From a candidate division FCPU426 bacterium (GTDB taxonomy: Bacteria; Oederibacteriota; Muellerivitia; Muellerivitales; Muellerivitaceae), in contig JASHNQ010000046.1 in NCBI GenBank assembly GCA_030041545.1, positions 1 to 64,000 on the forward strand: 64,000 bases of DNA. Reading direction: 5' to 3'. Of the stretch, positions 44,696 through 53,358 are shown piece after piece (position 1 is the stretch's first letter; each line of letters begins with the position of its first letter). Under the pieces are notes generated by a model, which saw nothing but the letters and a program-made list of their open reading frames with translations, did not search any database and was not told the origin of the DNA. A program made the position numbers and the translations under genes.

Positions 44696-46255
44696 ATGAA
44701 AAAAACCACGACGCCGGAAAAAGCCACGCCCAAGCAGTGGGTGGGGGTCGCGGGCTCCCTCCTGGGGGCCTTCATGGCCATCCTGGACATCTCCATCACC
44801 AACGCGTCGCTGCAGGACATCCAGGGCGGGCTCAACGCCACCCTGGACGAGGGGTCCTGGATCTCCACCGCCTACCTGGTGGCCGAGATCATCGTGATCC
44901 CCCTGACCGGCTGGTTTTCCAGGGTCTTCGGCCTCAGGCGCTACCTCATCGGGAGCGCGGCGGTCTTTTTGGCCGCCTCGATGCTTTGCGGAACCGCCGG
45001 GAGCCTTCCGGCCATGATCCTCTTCCGCATCGTGCAGGGCTTTTCCGGCGGGGCGCTGATTCCCTTGAGCGTCAACGTGGTCCTGGCCTACCTGCCCCCG
45101 GCCCAGCGGGCCCTGGGCCTGGCCCTTTTCAGCCTGTCGGCCACCTTCGCGCCCTGCATCGGCCCCACGGTGGGCGGCTGGCTCACGGTCAACTATTCCT
45201 GGCCCCTGGTGTTCTACATCAACCTCATTCCCGGCATCTTCCTCATGGCCTTGGTGGCCTACGGGTTGGAGAAGTCCCCCTTGAACCTGGACCTGCTGAA
45301 GCACGGCGACTACCCGGGCATCTTCCTCATGGCCACCGCCCTGGGTTCCCTGACCGTGGTGCTGGAGGAAGGCGCGCGCGACGACTGGTTCGGGTCCAAC
45401 CTCATCACCGGCCTGGCCGTGCTTTTCGCCGCGGCCGCCGCGCTTTTCCTGGCCGTGGAGGCCCACAACCCTAGCCCCTTCATCAACATCCGCCTGCTGC
45501 TTCGCCGCAACTTCCTTCTGATCAACCTGAGCGCCCTGGCCTTCGGGGTCGGCATCTACGGCTCGGTCTTCATCCTCCCGCTTTTTTTGGCGCAGATCGA
45601 GCGCTTCGACGCCAGCCAGATCGGCCAGGTCATGATGTGGTCGGGCCTGCCCCAGCTTCTGGTCATCCCCTTCCTGCCCGTCCTGGTGAAACGCTTCGAC
45701 AACCGCCTGCTGGCGGGCGCCGGGTTCCTGCTTTTCGGCGTGAGCGCGCTCATGAACTCGGGGCTGACCGGGGAATGGGGCTACGACCAGTTCCTCTGGT
45801 CCCAGGTCGTCCGGGCCCTGGGCCAGCCCTTCATCATCACCTGCATGTCCAACCTGGCCTACGCAGGGCTGGAGCCCCAGGAAGTCGGGTCGGCTTCCGG
45901 GCTCTTTAACATGATGCGCAACCTGGGCGGCTCCATCGGCATCGGAAGCCTGGGCGCATTGCTGGACAACCGCTACCACCTGCACTTTACCCGCATCGCC
46001 GAGGATACCAGCCGGTTCTCGCTTTCGGCCCAGGCCCTCCTCACGCAAAGGCAGGGCCTGATGGCCCTTCGCTCCACTGGGGAAAGCCTCAACCAGGCGC
46101 TGGCCACGGTTTTTGCCACCGTCAACCGGCAGGCCTTTGTCATGGCCTATGGCGACTGCTTTTTGGCCATCGGGATGGTGTTCTTTCTGAGCGTGGCGCT
46201 GATCGCGATGGTGAGGAAAGCCGCGGGCGCCGCCGCCCCGGCCGGGGGGCACTAA
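44696..46255 (+). CDS. emrB: DHA2-family drug efflux permease (EmrB/QacA type)
   Basis: A 519-residue major-facilitator protein with about 14 membrane helices. LGAFMAILDISITNASLQDI is the DHA2 motif (LDxTIVNVALP-like), and IPLTGWFSRVFGLRRYLIGS carries the loop 2-3 motif. It exports hydrophobic compounds using the proton gradient. Twelve bases after emrA; under the TetR operators. Confidence 0.93.
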   Translation: MKKTTTPEKATPKQWVGVAGSLLGAFMAILDISITNASLQDIQGGLNATLDEGSWISTAYLVAEIIVIPLTGWFSRVFGLRRYLIGSAAVFLAASMLCGTAGSLPAMILFRIVQGFSGGALIPLSVNVVLAYLPPAQRALGLALFSLSATFAPCIGPTVGGWLTVNYSWPLVFYINLIPGIFLMALVAYGLEKSPLNLDLLKHGDYPGIFLMATALGSLTVVLEEGARDDWFGSNLITGLAVLFAAAAALFLAVEAHNPSPFINIRLLLRRNFLLINLSALAFGVGIYGSVFILPLFLAQIERFDASQIGQVMMWSGLPQLLVIPFLPVLVKRFDNRLLAGAGFLLFGVSALMNSGLTGEWGYDQFLWSQVVRALGQPFIITCMSNLAYAGLEPQEVGSASGLFNMMRNLGGSIGIGSLGALLDNRYHLHFTRIAEDTSRFSLSAQALLTQRQGLMALRSTGESLNQALATVFATVNRQAFVMAYGDCFLAIGMVFFLSVALIAMVRKAAGAAAPAGGH

Positions 46256-46275
46256 GAGAACTTATTCAGCTTTTC

Positions 46276-46360
46276 TGTCGTTGCGAGGAGTGGACCTTCA
46301 GGGCGCCTGTCCTCCGAAGCTTTAGCGTAGGAGGATGGCGAAGGGGGATGGCAATCTCAG
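46276..46360. repeat. Partial, diverged copy of the MITE-like repeat
   Basis: TGTCGTTGCGAGGAG matches the left end of 32233-32438 with one change, and GGCAATCTCAGG is the internal word usual in this repeat family. The right terminal repeat is missing. Confidence 0.5.
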
Positions 46361-46367
46361 GTTTTGT

Positions 46368-46443
46368 GAACAAAGGGGTCAGGCCAACAGATTACACTTT
46401 AGAGCGAATTGACGTGTTAAATGGTGGCCTGGCCTCTTTGTTC
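46368..46443. terminator. Inverted repeat between convergent genes, possible bidirectional terminator
   Basis: Arms 46368-46386 and 46425-46443 (GAACAAAGGGGTCAGGCCA and TGGCCTGGCCTCTTTGTTC) pair at 17 of 19 positions. The 38-base loop is long for a classic terminator, but the position between convergent emrB and the catalase-like gene fits. Confidence 0.45.
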
Positions 46444-46451
46444 TACGGCCT

Positions 46452-47477
46452 TTATTCAAATTTCTCCGACCCGTCCGGCTCGGGAAGGGCCTGGCGCTCC
46501 TTGACGCTGGCCTTATAAGCCACCCCCCGCGCCCGCATGACATTTCCTAATGGTCGGAACTCCTCCGGCGCATGCCAGATATCAAACGAAAGCTTCTCCA
46601 CGAACTCGTAGAGCTTGCGGCCCGGGGCCGAATCCGGGTCCTGCTGGGGCAGGGTCAGCCGGGCCAGGGTCACCAAGGGCGCGACTTCTTCCTTCCACGC
46701 CACCGAAAAGTCCTCAATGGGTGTTTGGGCCTCCTCCACGAAAAATTGAACCGCGAAATCAAAGGCCAGGGGCCCCTGCTTGATCCGGGCCGAAAGATCC
46801 TCGGCCAGGTAATTGGGGGTCTGTCCCGGTTGGGCGCCGGGGGTGTCCATCGCTTGGGGTTTTAGGGTGTAACGGGCGGCGTAAGGGCCGAATTGGATGG
46901 CCGCCGCGCTGTAATAGCGCATCGTCGCCAGGGAAATCGTGGGGGGCTTCGGCGACTTGACGATTTTGAGGATGGCCTGGGTGCGGCCTAACCCGATTTT
47001 AAGGATGATCTTGGGCAAGTCGAACAAGGGATTGGCCATGGTGACGAAAGAAACGAACTCGTCGGCGTTCTTGAAGGGAAGGGCCGGGGCCCCGATGAGC
47101 AGAAAATCCTGGGTGGACGCGTTTTCCAGCCCGGGAATGATCTTCTTGCCCCCGACCCCCAAGAGCTTGACCGCGACGGCCCGGGTGCCCCCCTGGCGGT
47201 CGTCGTCGACCGTGCTTCCTCCGTTGGAGAACCGGACGTAAGCCTGGTAAGTCGCCGGTTGGGCGAAGATGCCCACCTGGGCGTAGTCCGGAAGGCCGGG
47301 GAGCACGGTGAATTCGGCCTTGAGCCCCATGTGCCCCTTGGCATGAAGGGCCCGCCGCTTGACGGAACCTTGGGAGTCTCTTTTTATTTGAAGGGCGTGG
47401 ATGGCTTCGCCGTATTTTTCCAGCCGGGCCACTTCCCCGGGTTCGATGTTTTCTTTCCATTGGGTGGAGGGAGTCAT
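46452..47477 (-). CDS. Catalase-like haem protein
   Basis: A 341-residue member of the catalase superfamily's short branch. KRRALHAKGHMGLKAEFTVL holds the distal haem His in the HAxGxG context, and AYVRFSNGGSTVDDD the following substrate-channel motif. It is much shorter than true catalases (~480-500 aa) and resembles SrpA / allene-oxide-synthase-like peroxidases that act on lipid hydroperoxides. No signal peptide. ATG 47477 with AAAGGAACG upstream is preferred; ATG 47498 is possible. Confidence 0.75.
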   Translation of the reverse strand: MTPSTQWKENIEPGEVARLEKYGEAIHALQIKRDSQGSVKRRALHAKGHMGLKAEFTVLPGLPDYAQVGIFAQPATYQAYVRFSNGGSTVDDDRQGGTRAVAVKLLGVGGKKIIPGLENASTQDFLLIGAPALPFKNADEFVSFVTMANPLFDLPKIILKIGLGRTQAILKIVKSPKPPTISLATMRYYSAAAIQFGPYAARYTLKPQAMDTPGAQPGQTPNYLAEDLSARIKQGPLAFDFAVQFFVEEAQTPIEDFSVAWKEEVAPLVTLARLTLPQQDPDSAPGRKLYEFVEKLSFDIWHAPEEFRPLGNVMRARGVAYKASVKERQALPEPDGSEKFE

Positions 47478-47651
47478 GGTCGTTCCTTTTCGATTCAAGA
47501 TCCGGCAAGGGAACGAAAATCACACAGGCGGGATTAAAAAGCAATATGGCTTTAAGCGGATAGGAGCGGTTTAACGGCCGCTTAACGGGTTCTACAGCGT
47601 ATCGAGGGGAAAGCTGGCGGCGTGGACGAGATCGGGCTTATGAAGCCGGAC

Positions 47652-47681
47652 AAAAAAAGCCGGGCCCCAAAGGGCCCGGCT
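47652..47681 (-). terminator. Rho-independent terminator of the Thr/Pro-stalk protein gene
   Basis: Read on the minus strand: AGCCGGGCCC pairs with GGGCCCGGCT (10-bp perfect stem, loop TTTG) and is followed by a T-run (47658-47652). It lies 38 bp after the 47719 stop. The rest of 47478-47718 shows no gene. Confidence 0.9.
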
Positions 47682-47718
47682 CCCCTTCAAGTTAAGTTTG
47701 TTCCGAAATGAGTGACGC

Positions 47719-49821
47719 TTAAAGCCCCAACAGCCCCGTTATTTGGACGTTCACCGAAGCGCTCAGGGCGGCCGCCAGGCTGGGGCAGGTGAGCGTGGCG
47801 GTATTCGTCAGGAGCGACCCCACCAGTCCCGACAAAAGGTTGTTGGCCTGGGCCACGTAGGTCATGGTGCAGCTGCAGGGCCCGACCGTGTTGTAAACCC
47901 AGGTCATGGTCTGCCCGGTGCAGTTGAAGACCCCTCCCGCAATCGTGGTGGCCGTGCCCTGGACGTAGGTCAAACCCGTGGGCAGGACGTCCACGATCGT
48001 GACGGAATTGGCCGCGCAGTTGGTGATGGTCATGTTCAGGGTGTAAGTCACCGACCCGCCCAGGGACAACGTGGGGGATGAGGCCCCTTTCGACAGGCTG
48101 ATGGTCGGGATGGGAACGGCCGTATAGGTGAAGGTGGGCGTGGCGGTAGGCGGCACCGGGGTGAAGGTGTTGGTGGGCGTCCCCGTAGCCGTAGACGTGA
48201 AGGTATTGGTGGAAGTAAAGGTGTTGGTGGGTGTGGCGGTGGGCGTAAAGGTGTTGGTAGGCGTATTCGTGCACGTCGCGGTGAAGGTGCTGGTGGACGT
48301 GAACGTCAACGTAGCCGTGCTTGTCGGCGTCAACGTTGGCGTGTTGGTGGCCGTGGAGGTGGCCGTGAACGTATTCGTGGGCGTAGCCGTGGCCGTGAAG
48401 GTATAGGTGGGCGTATTGGTGGGTGTGGCGGTGGCCGTGGAGGTGTTGCTGGGCGTGTTGGTGCACGTAGCTGTGAACGTCAACGTAGCCGTGCTTGTCG
48501 GCGTCAACGTTGGCGTATGGGTGTAAGTGAAGGTATTGGTGGGTGTGGCGGTCGCCGTAAAGGTGTTAGTCGGCGTATTGGTGCACGTCGAGGTGGCTGT
48601 ATTGGTGGCCGTGAACGTGCTGGTGGCCGTAGCAGTGGGCGTGGAAGTCGCCGTGAACGTATTTGTGGGCGTCGAAGTGGCCGTGAAGGTGTTGGTCGGC
48701 GTATTCGTGCGCGTCGCGGTGGCGGTATTGGTGGCCGTGAAAGTGTTGGTGGCCGTGGAGGTGGCCGTGAACGTATTCGTGGGCGTAGCCGTGGCCGTGA
48801 AGGTATAGGTGGGCGTATTGGTGGGTGTGGCGGTGGCCGTGGAGGTGTTGCTGGGCGTGTTGGTGCACGTAGTCGTGAACGTCAACGTAGCCGTGCTTGT
48901 CGGCGTCAACGTTGGCGTATGGGTGTAAGTGAAGGTATTGGTGGCCGTAGCGGTGGGCGTGAAGGTATTGGTGGGCGTAACCGTGAAAGTGGGTGTGGGG
49001 GGCACGGGCGTGAAAGTGTTGGTGGAAGTGAAGGTGAAGGTGGGCGTCGGCGGAACAGGAGTGAAGGTATTGGTGGGCGTAACCGTGAAAGTAGGCGTGG
49101 GGGGCACGGGTGTGAAAGTCGGGGTCGGGGGTACCGGGGTGAAGGTATTGGTGGGCGGCAGGGTGAAGGTGAAAGTGGGCGTCGCCGGCACCGGGGTGAA
49201 AGTCGAGGTCGGAATGGGCGTGCTCTGGACCTGGGAGCATATGGTCAGGCCCGTCGTGGTGGAGACGGCCGCGGAAAGGCTGGTGCTGGTCAAGACGCAG
49301 GTGTTTTCCAGCAACTGCCCCAACGCGCTAAGCGTGCTGCTCACCTGGGCCACGTAGTTCATGGCGCAGGTGCAGGGGCCCACGGTGGTATAAACCCAAG
49401 TCAAGGTGGGGCCCACGCAAGTGAAAGTGCCCCCCGAAAGGGTGGAGGCCGTGCCCTGGACGTAGCTCAAGCCCGTGGGCAGGACGTCCGTAATCACGCA
49501 TCCCAAGGCCGCGGAGCCCGAAACGGCCAGGTTGATGGTATAGGTGACCGAGGCCCCCGGGCAGGCCGTCGAGGGGGAACAGGTTTGGTTGCAGGTCACT
49601 GTGGGCAACAGGCTCAACAGGGCGGCGGATTTGGCCGGTACGGGAGTTTCCGTCGGAGTATCGGTGGGAGCTTTTACCGGCGTTGGAGTATCCGTCGGCG
49701 CGCTGGCGGCGGGCTCGGACAAGGCGGAGCTCTCCGATTGGCTCGCCTTCGGATGGGTGGAACCAAAGGCCGTGGTGAACACCGCTAACAACAAAACGAC
49801 GACTTTACCGTAGTTTTTCAT
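47719..49821 (-). CDS. Secreted surface protein: two DUF11-like domains joined by a Thr/Pro stalk
   Basis: 700 residues. Signal peptide MKNYGKVVVLLLAVFTTAFG. After an Ala/Thr/Pro linker comes a DUF11-like domain (PGASVTYTINLAVSGSAALG, VITDVLPTGLSYVQGTASTL). Then about 360 residues of near-pure TNTFTATATPTNT-type repeat, and a second DUF11-like domain (GGSVTYTLNMTITNCAANSV, IVDVLPTGLTYVQGTATTIA) at the C-terminus. Such stalks are extended and often glycosylated, holding domains away from the cell. No sorting signal or anchor is seen. ATG 49821 has GGGAGGGAAGG upstream; an earlier in-frame start would lack a signal peptide. Confidence 0.8.
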   Translation of the reverse strand: MKNYGKVVVLLLAVFTTAFGSTHPKASQSESSALSEPAASAPTDTPTPVKAPTDTPTETPVPAKSAALLSLLPTVTCNQTCSPSTACPGASVTYTINLAVSGSAALGCVITDVLPTGLSYVQGTASTLSGGTFTCVGPTLTWVYTTVGPCTCAMNYVAQVSSTLSALGQLLENTCVLTSTSLSAAVSTTTGLTICSQVQSTPIPTSTFTPVPATPTFTFTLPPTNTFTPVPPTPTFTPVPPTPTFTVTPTNTFTPVPPTPTFTFTSTNTFTPVPPTPTFTVTPTNTFTPTATATNTFTYTHTPTLTPTSTATLTFTTTCTNTPSNTSTATATPTNTPTYTFTATATPTNTFTATSTATNTFTATNTATATRTNTPTNTFTATSTPTNTFTATSTPTATATSTFTATNTATSTCTNTPTNTFTATATPTNTFTYTHTPTLTPTSTATLTFTATCTNTPSNTSTATATPTNTPTYTFTATATPTNTFTATSTATNTPTLTPTSTATLTFTSTSTFTATCTNTPTNTFTPTATPTNTFTSTNTFTSTATGTPTNTFTPVPPTATPTFTYTAVPIPTISLSKGASSPTLSLGGSVTYTLNMTITNCAANSVTIVDVLPTGLTYVQGTATTIAGGVFNCTGQTMTWVYNTVGPCSCTMTYVAQANNLLSGLVGSLLTNTATLTCPSLAAALSASVNVQITGLLGL
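48341..48944. repeat. 202-bp direct duplication inside the stalk-coding region
   Basis: 48341-48542 and 48743-48944 are identical apart from two adjacent bases (AGCTGTG versus AGTCGTG), offset 402 bp (134 codons). The surrounding 48150-49220 is a shorter-period repeat of GTGGGCGTA / GTGAAGGT words. Confidence 0.8.
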
Positions 49822-50113
49822 CCTTCCCTCCCCCTGGAAGACCCTTCGAAGGCTGGTGCCGGCGCAAATCCAAGTCCGGTTTCGAAGAACCGGTTCGCGC
49901 CCCTTCGAGGCCTCCCTTCTCAAGGCAAAGGGAATGCCAAAGGGAAACGCAAAAAAGAAAGGGTTCCAGCAAGAGGAGAAAGGCGGGTTCGGGCTTTCGG
50001 GCGTCCGCGCCCGGGCGGGCAGTACCTAATACCCAGAAGGGCCAACCCCCTTTATAAAGTTGGCACGCCCCAACAGCCTCGGTTTGGGACCCCGGGCCGT
50101 GTTACATCAGCCA

Positions 50114-50386
50114 TTACCACATCTTAAACGGCGCCAAGGGGTGGTAGGTCACATCAATGAGTCCTTCTTGGACAAAGATGAATGAATCGATATGCGTCTT
50201 GGCTTCGGCCACGTCTTTGCATTCGAGAATCAGAATAAGACCGGGGTGGTCGGCTTGCTGGTAAAGCTCGCGGCATACCCCTTTGAGATAGAGTTCTTGC
50301 ACCTGACGCAGTTCCTGCTCCGCGTGAAGTTTAACTTTTTCCGGCGAAAACGCCTTTCCGGGCTTGGACATCACTATGATTTTCAT
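50114..50386 (-). CDS. Muconolactone isomerase-like small protein
   Basis: A 90-residue ferredoxin-like (dimeric alpha+beta barrel) protein resembling muconolactone delta-isomerase (PF02426) by length and pattern: HAEQELRQVQELYLKGVCRE, PGLILILECKDVAEAKTHID and FVQEGLIDVTYHPLAPF. Whether it is an enzyme or a ligand-binding relative is open. TAGGAGG precedes ATG 50386. Separated from the nitroreductase cluster by an inverted repeat. Confidence 0.65.
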   Translation of the reverse strand: MKIIVMSKPGKAFSPEKVKLHAEQELRQVQELYLKGVCRELYQQADHPGLILILECKDVAEAKTHIDSFIFVQEGLIDVTYHPLAPFKMW

Positions 50387-50444
50387 TTCAGCCTCCTAAA
50401 AATTAATGACTAAAAGCCATTTCAAAACCCAACTCTTACCACAA

Positions 50445-50523
50445 AGGGCACAAAGTAAGTCGAAAATGTCTTGAAAGAGTCTTAGGTTTACTTCGCGGCC
50501 TTCGTGTACTTCGTGGTGAGAGG
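50445..50523. repeat. Intergenic inverted repeat
   Basis: CTCTTACCACAAAGGGCACA on the left and TTCGTGTACTTCGTGGTGAG then AG on the right; same word family as 26958-27140. Confidence 0.55.
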
Positions 50524-50544
50524 GGTTTTTAAGCAGGTTCTAGA

Positions 50545-51090
50545 TCAAAACGAAATCCACTTATCCGCCAGAAAAGGCGTGAAGACCTCGACACCCGAGC
50601 CTTTGAGAAAGGCCAGCAGTTCCGGACTTGGGGTCCCGCATAACACCGCCTCCCTGGAGCAGGTTTGAAAAAGCACGGCGCTGGTTTCACCCAGGTTCCT
50701 GGCGTGGTCCAGGAGCGCCTGCGAGTCCCGGTACCGCTCGAGCACAAAGCACTCGGTGTTGTCGCTGTTGAAGTACAACTCGTATTGCAAGGTCCCTTTG
50801 TCCTTGGCGCGGGCCAATTCAAAGCATTCCGCGGCGAGCCGCTTAAACTCGCCCAGCTTGCCCTCGTGAATCTTGAGCCGGGCGATACCTTGAATTTCAC
50901 TCATGGATCTAACCTCCTGTTTTGACAAGGCGGCGGTTTTGATGGACGTGAAGACGGCCCCCATGATCCCGCCGAAGAAAAAAAGGGCGAGCATCCTGGC
51001 GGCAGCGGGGCCGCGCAGGGTCCCCGCCAAACCCAGAGCCACGGCCATAGCGGCCAGCACCCCGACGATATAACCGACGGAATTCCCCAT
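50545..51090 (-). CDS. Membrane segment in frame with an ABM-like (antibiotic biosynthesis monooxygenase) domain
   Basis: 181 residues from ATG 51090. Residues 1-60 hold two hydrophobic segments (VGYIVGVLAAMAVALGLAGT, ARMLALFFFGGIMGAVF). Residues ~63-181 form an ABM fold (IARLKIHEGKLGEFKRLAAE, LQYELYFNSDNTECFVLERY). At the junction there is AGGAGG five to six bases before ATG 50904, so the ABM part could also be made alone (119 residues); there is no stop between the two. Either a fusion or two genes joined by loss of a stop. ABM proteins act on quinones or are heat-stable small oxygenases; function unproven. Confidence 0.6.
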   Translation of the reverse strand: MGNSVGYIVGVLAAMAVALGLAGTLRGPAAARMLALFFFGGIMGAVFTSIKTAALSKQEVRSMSEIQGIARLKIHEGKLGEFKRLAAECFELARAKDKGTLQYELYFNSDNTECFVLERYRDSQALLDHARNLGETSAVLFQTCSREAVLCGTPSPELLAFLKGSGVEVFTPFLADKWISF

Positions 51091-51103
51091 CCTTAAAATC
51101 CCC

Positions 51104-51466
51104 TCATCCCTTTTTGAGGGATTTCCAACGTCCCCACGCGACAAAGAGATTCAATCCCATCAAGACGAGGACCATGGGCAAGTGGGACCATTGGGCCCTC
51201 TGGACGTGGTAACCGAGGGCCAACAGCATGACGACGGCCAATCCCATGGCGGCCAGGGGGGTCAGGCGGCGTTGGACGCCCGTCAGCCAGGGAAGGATCA
51301 AGCCCGCGGCTCCCAGCATTTCACTGGCGCCGATGAAGGCCGCCAGCCCTTGCGAAAGATCCGGCATCATCAACTTGGATTGTTCATAGGAGAAAACTTT
51401 TGTGGCCCCGGAAAAACCGTACAAGGCCGCGAGAAGAACTTGTAAAACCCAGAGCGCGATGTTCAT
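51104..51466 (-). CDS. DoxX-family membrane protein
   Basis: A 120-residue protein with four membrane helices. ALYGFSGATKVFSYEQSKL and IGASEMLGAAGLILPWLTGV are the DoxX_2-like signature. Members are linked to redox stress at the membrane. Between nitroreductase and the ABM gene, 14 bp from the latter. Confidence 0.8.
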   Translation of the reverse strand: MNIALWVLQVLLAALYGFSGATKVFSYEQSKLMMPDLSQGLAAFIGASEMLGAAGLILPWLTGVQRRLTPLAAMGLAVVMLLALGYHVQRAQWSHLPMVLVLMGLNLFVAWGRWKSLKKG

Positions 51467-51491
51467 GACGATCTCCTAAAATTTTTCTTGA

Positions 51492-52082
51492 TCAAACGAT
51501 CTTGCAAGCCACTTCGAAGTCATGGCGCGGACCGCGGGGATAGAGTTTGGCGTCGTCCCCATAGCCTATGTTGCAAAGGAAGTTCGACTTCCAAGTGGTC
51601 CCCTTGAAAAAGGCCTCATCGACCTTCGCATTAACGAAACCGGCCATGGGGCCTACGTCGAGCCCCAAGGACCGAGCGGCTAGCATGAAATAGGCCCCCT
51701 GAAGGGTGCCGTTCACCAGGGCGGTCAAATCCGCAAAGGCCTTGTTTCCCTCGAACATGGGTTTCATGTCAAAGGCCGGGAATAATTCCGGTAAATACTC
51801 ATAAAACTTCTCGTCATGGGCAATGACCGCTGTCACAGGGGCCTCCGCGACTTGGGTCATGTTCGATCCCATCAATGCCGGGTAGAGTTTCTCCTTGGCG
51901 GCTTTGGATTTCACAAACAGGATCCGCATGGGATTGGAATTAGCGCTGGTGGGCCCCCACTTGGCCATTTCATAGATCTGCTTGAGCACATCCTCCGAAA
52001 CGGGTTTTTGCAGCCAACTGTGATGGGTCCTGGCTTCGGTAAAGATTTGTTGGATGGCCCCATCGGCGATAGCGGTTCTCAT
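51492..52082 (-). CDS. Nitroreductase family protein (RutE-like)
   Basis: A 196-residue FMN-dependent reductase. THHSWLQKPVSEDVLKQIYE and AKWGPTSANSNPMRILFVKS closely follow RutE, the malonic semialdehyde reductase of the pyrimidine-degradation pathway, but no other rut genes are here. The alternative is a general enal or nitro reductase. First gene of a cluster divergent from the LysR regulator. Confidence 0.88.
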   Translation of the reverse strand: MRTAIADGAIQQIFTEARTHHSWLQKPVSEDVLKQIYEMAKWGPTSANSNPMRILFVKSKAAKEKLYPALMGSNMTQVAEAPVTAVIAHDEKFYEYLPELFPAFDMKPMFEGNKAFADLTALVNGTLQGAYFMLAARSLGLDVGPMAGFVNAKVDEAFFKGTTWKSNFLCNIGYGDDAKLYPRGPRHDFEVACKIV

Positions 52083-52157
52083 GGTTCACCTCTCGATATT
52101 TTGTTAAGCCGCGGCCCGGCGACTTGAATTATCGGAAGACGCCCCTACCTTGATTAG

Positions 52158-52171
52158 CTCACTTAAATGAG
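52158..52171. promoter_or_regulatory. Dyad in the nitroreductase-LysR intergenic region
   Basis: CTCACTTAAATGAG is a 14-bp dyad with one mismatched pair, about 75 bp upstream of the nitroreductase start and 200 bp from lysR. It is a candidate LysR-type binding site. The rest of 52083-52373 holds no gene. Confidence 0.4.
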
Positions 52172-52373
52172 AAACACTGTTCCACGTCAGCAACAGTGAG
52201 GGAGACACTTACGCGGGGAATGAGTCGGTTGGTTCTTCAAAAAAACGCAAGGGGGGAATGGCCGACACAATTTCAGTCAAATGGGTGTAATCTGCGGCTG
52301 TTTTCCAAAGTTGTTGGGATGTTTTGTTGATACGGTGGGTTCCACGCGGGCAAAATTGAAAGGGGAGGGTTGA

Positions 52374-53264
52374 ATGCGCGACTTGAACGAAATCCAGTGT
52401 TTCGTGAAGACGGTCCAACTCAAAAGCCTGACGGCGGCGGCCAAGGCGCTGGACCTCCCCAAATCCAGCATCAGCCGGAAGATCCGCAGCTTGGAGAACC
52501 GGTTAGGTTCCACGCTCATCCTGCGAACCACCCGGGCCTTGAACCTGACGGATGCCGGCCGCCAATTTTATGAGAAGACACTCATGGCGTTAAAAGACCT
52601 GGATTCCGCCGAACAGACCGTGGACCATTCCCGCCAAGAAGTGGAAGGCACCTTGCGGATCACGGCGCCGGAAGATTTTGGCACCAGCCCGATCAATGCG
52701 GTCCTGGCGTCTTTTATGAAGAAATATCCAAAAGTGAATGTGGATCTTTTCCTGACGGTTCGGGTCGTGGATCTCATCGCCGAAGGATACGACCTGGCTT
52801 TTCGGATGTGCAGTATGGCCGATTCCACGCTGATCTCAAAAAAACTCAATCGTCATCGCGTGCACCTTTATGGAAGCCCACAATACTTGAAAGAACAAGG
52901 CACGCCGAAATCCCCCGCTGATCTTGCCTCGATTGATCTGATCGGGTTCAACCCGGAGGGCGCGCCGCTCAAGCTAAAATTAGAGGGCCCCGCCGGCGCC
53001 AAAAGGGAAGTCACATTGCAAGGCCGGCGTTTGAACGCAAATAATATTTTGTGCGTCAAAGAAGCGGCCGTCCATGGTCTCGGCTTCGCCGTTTTACCGG
53101 ACTACCTGGTCAAATCCGAGATAGAAAACCGCACCCTTCGATTGGTGTGTCCCGATTGGTCGATACCAACGGGCACAACCTATTTGATATACCCGAGTCA
53201 AAAGTTTTTGGCCCTCCGGATGCGGGCTTTTATCGATCATGTATCCAAGGAGCTCGCTCTTTGA
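52374..53264 (+). CDS. LysR-family transcription regulator
   Basis: A 296-residue regulator. The N-terminal winged helix-turn-helix is SLTAAAKALDLPKSSISRKI; the effector domain begins GTLRITAPEDFGTSPINAVL. Divergent from the nitroreductase-DoxX-ABM cluster, so probably its activator. GGGGAGGG precedes ATG 52374. Confidence 0.93.
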   Translation: MRDLNEIQCFVKTVQLKSLTAAAKALDLPKSSISRKIRSLENRLGSTLILRTTRALNLTDAGRQFYEKTLMALKDLDSAEQTVDHSRQEVEGTLRITAPEDFGTSPINAVLASFMKKYPKVNVDLFLTVRVVDLIAEGYDLAFRMCSMADSTLISKKLNRHRVHLYGSPQYLKEQGTPKSPADLASIDLIGFNPEGAPLKLKLEGPAGAKREVTLQGRRLNANNILCVKEAAVHGLGFAVLPDYLVKSEIENRTLRLVCPDWSIPTGTTYLIYPSQKFLALRMRAFIDHVSKELAL

Positions 53265-53290
53265 TCCAGCCGACGGCATCCGAGTGCAGA

Positions 53291-53320
53291 ACAAGGGGGC
53301 CACTTGGCCCCTTTGTTTCT
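53291..53320 (+). terminator. Rho-independent terminator after lysR
   Basis: ACAAGGGGGCC (53291-53301) pairs with GGCCCCTTTGT (53306-53316) with one G-T pair, then TTTCTT. Confidence 0.75.
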
Positions 53321-53358
53321 TAGCCGGATTCCGGAAATGATTTCCCCGCCTACGGCTT

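Noticed and set aside
44450-46252. 600-codon frame antisense to emrAB
   Set aside because: Composition is a mirror of the GC-rich efflux genes, no domain is seen.
48150-49220. Regularly repeating DNA considered as a CRISPR array
   Set aside because: Repeats are short, in frame with a coding region, with no unique spacers of constant length and no cas genes.
48517-49788. 423-codon Gly/Arg-rich forward frame opposite the stalk protein
   Set aside because: It is the antisense reading of TNTFTAT repeats; the minus-strand frame has a signal peptide, RBS, two domains and a terminator.
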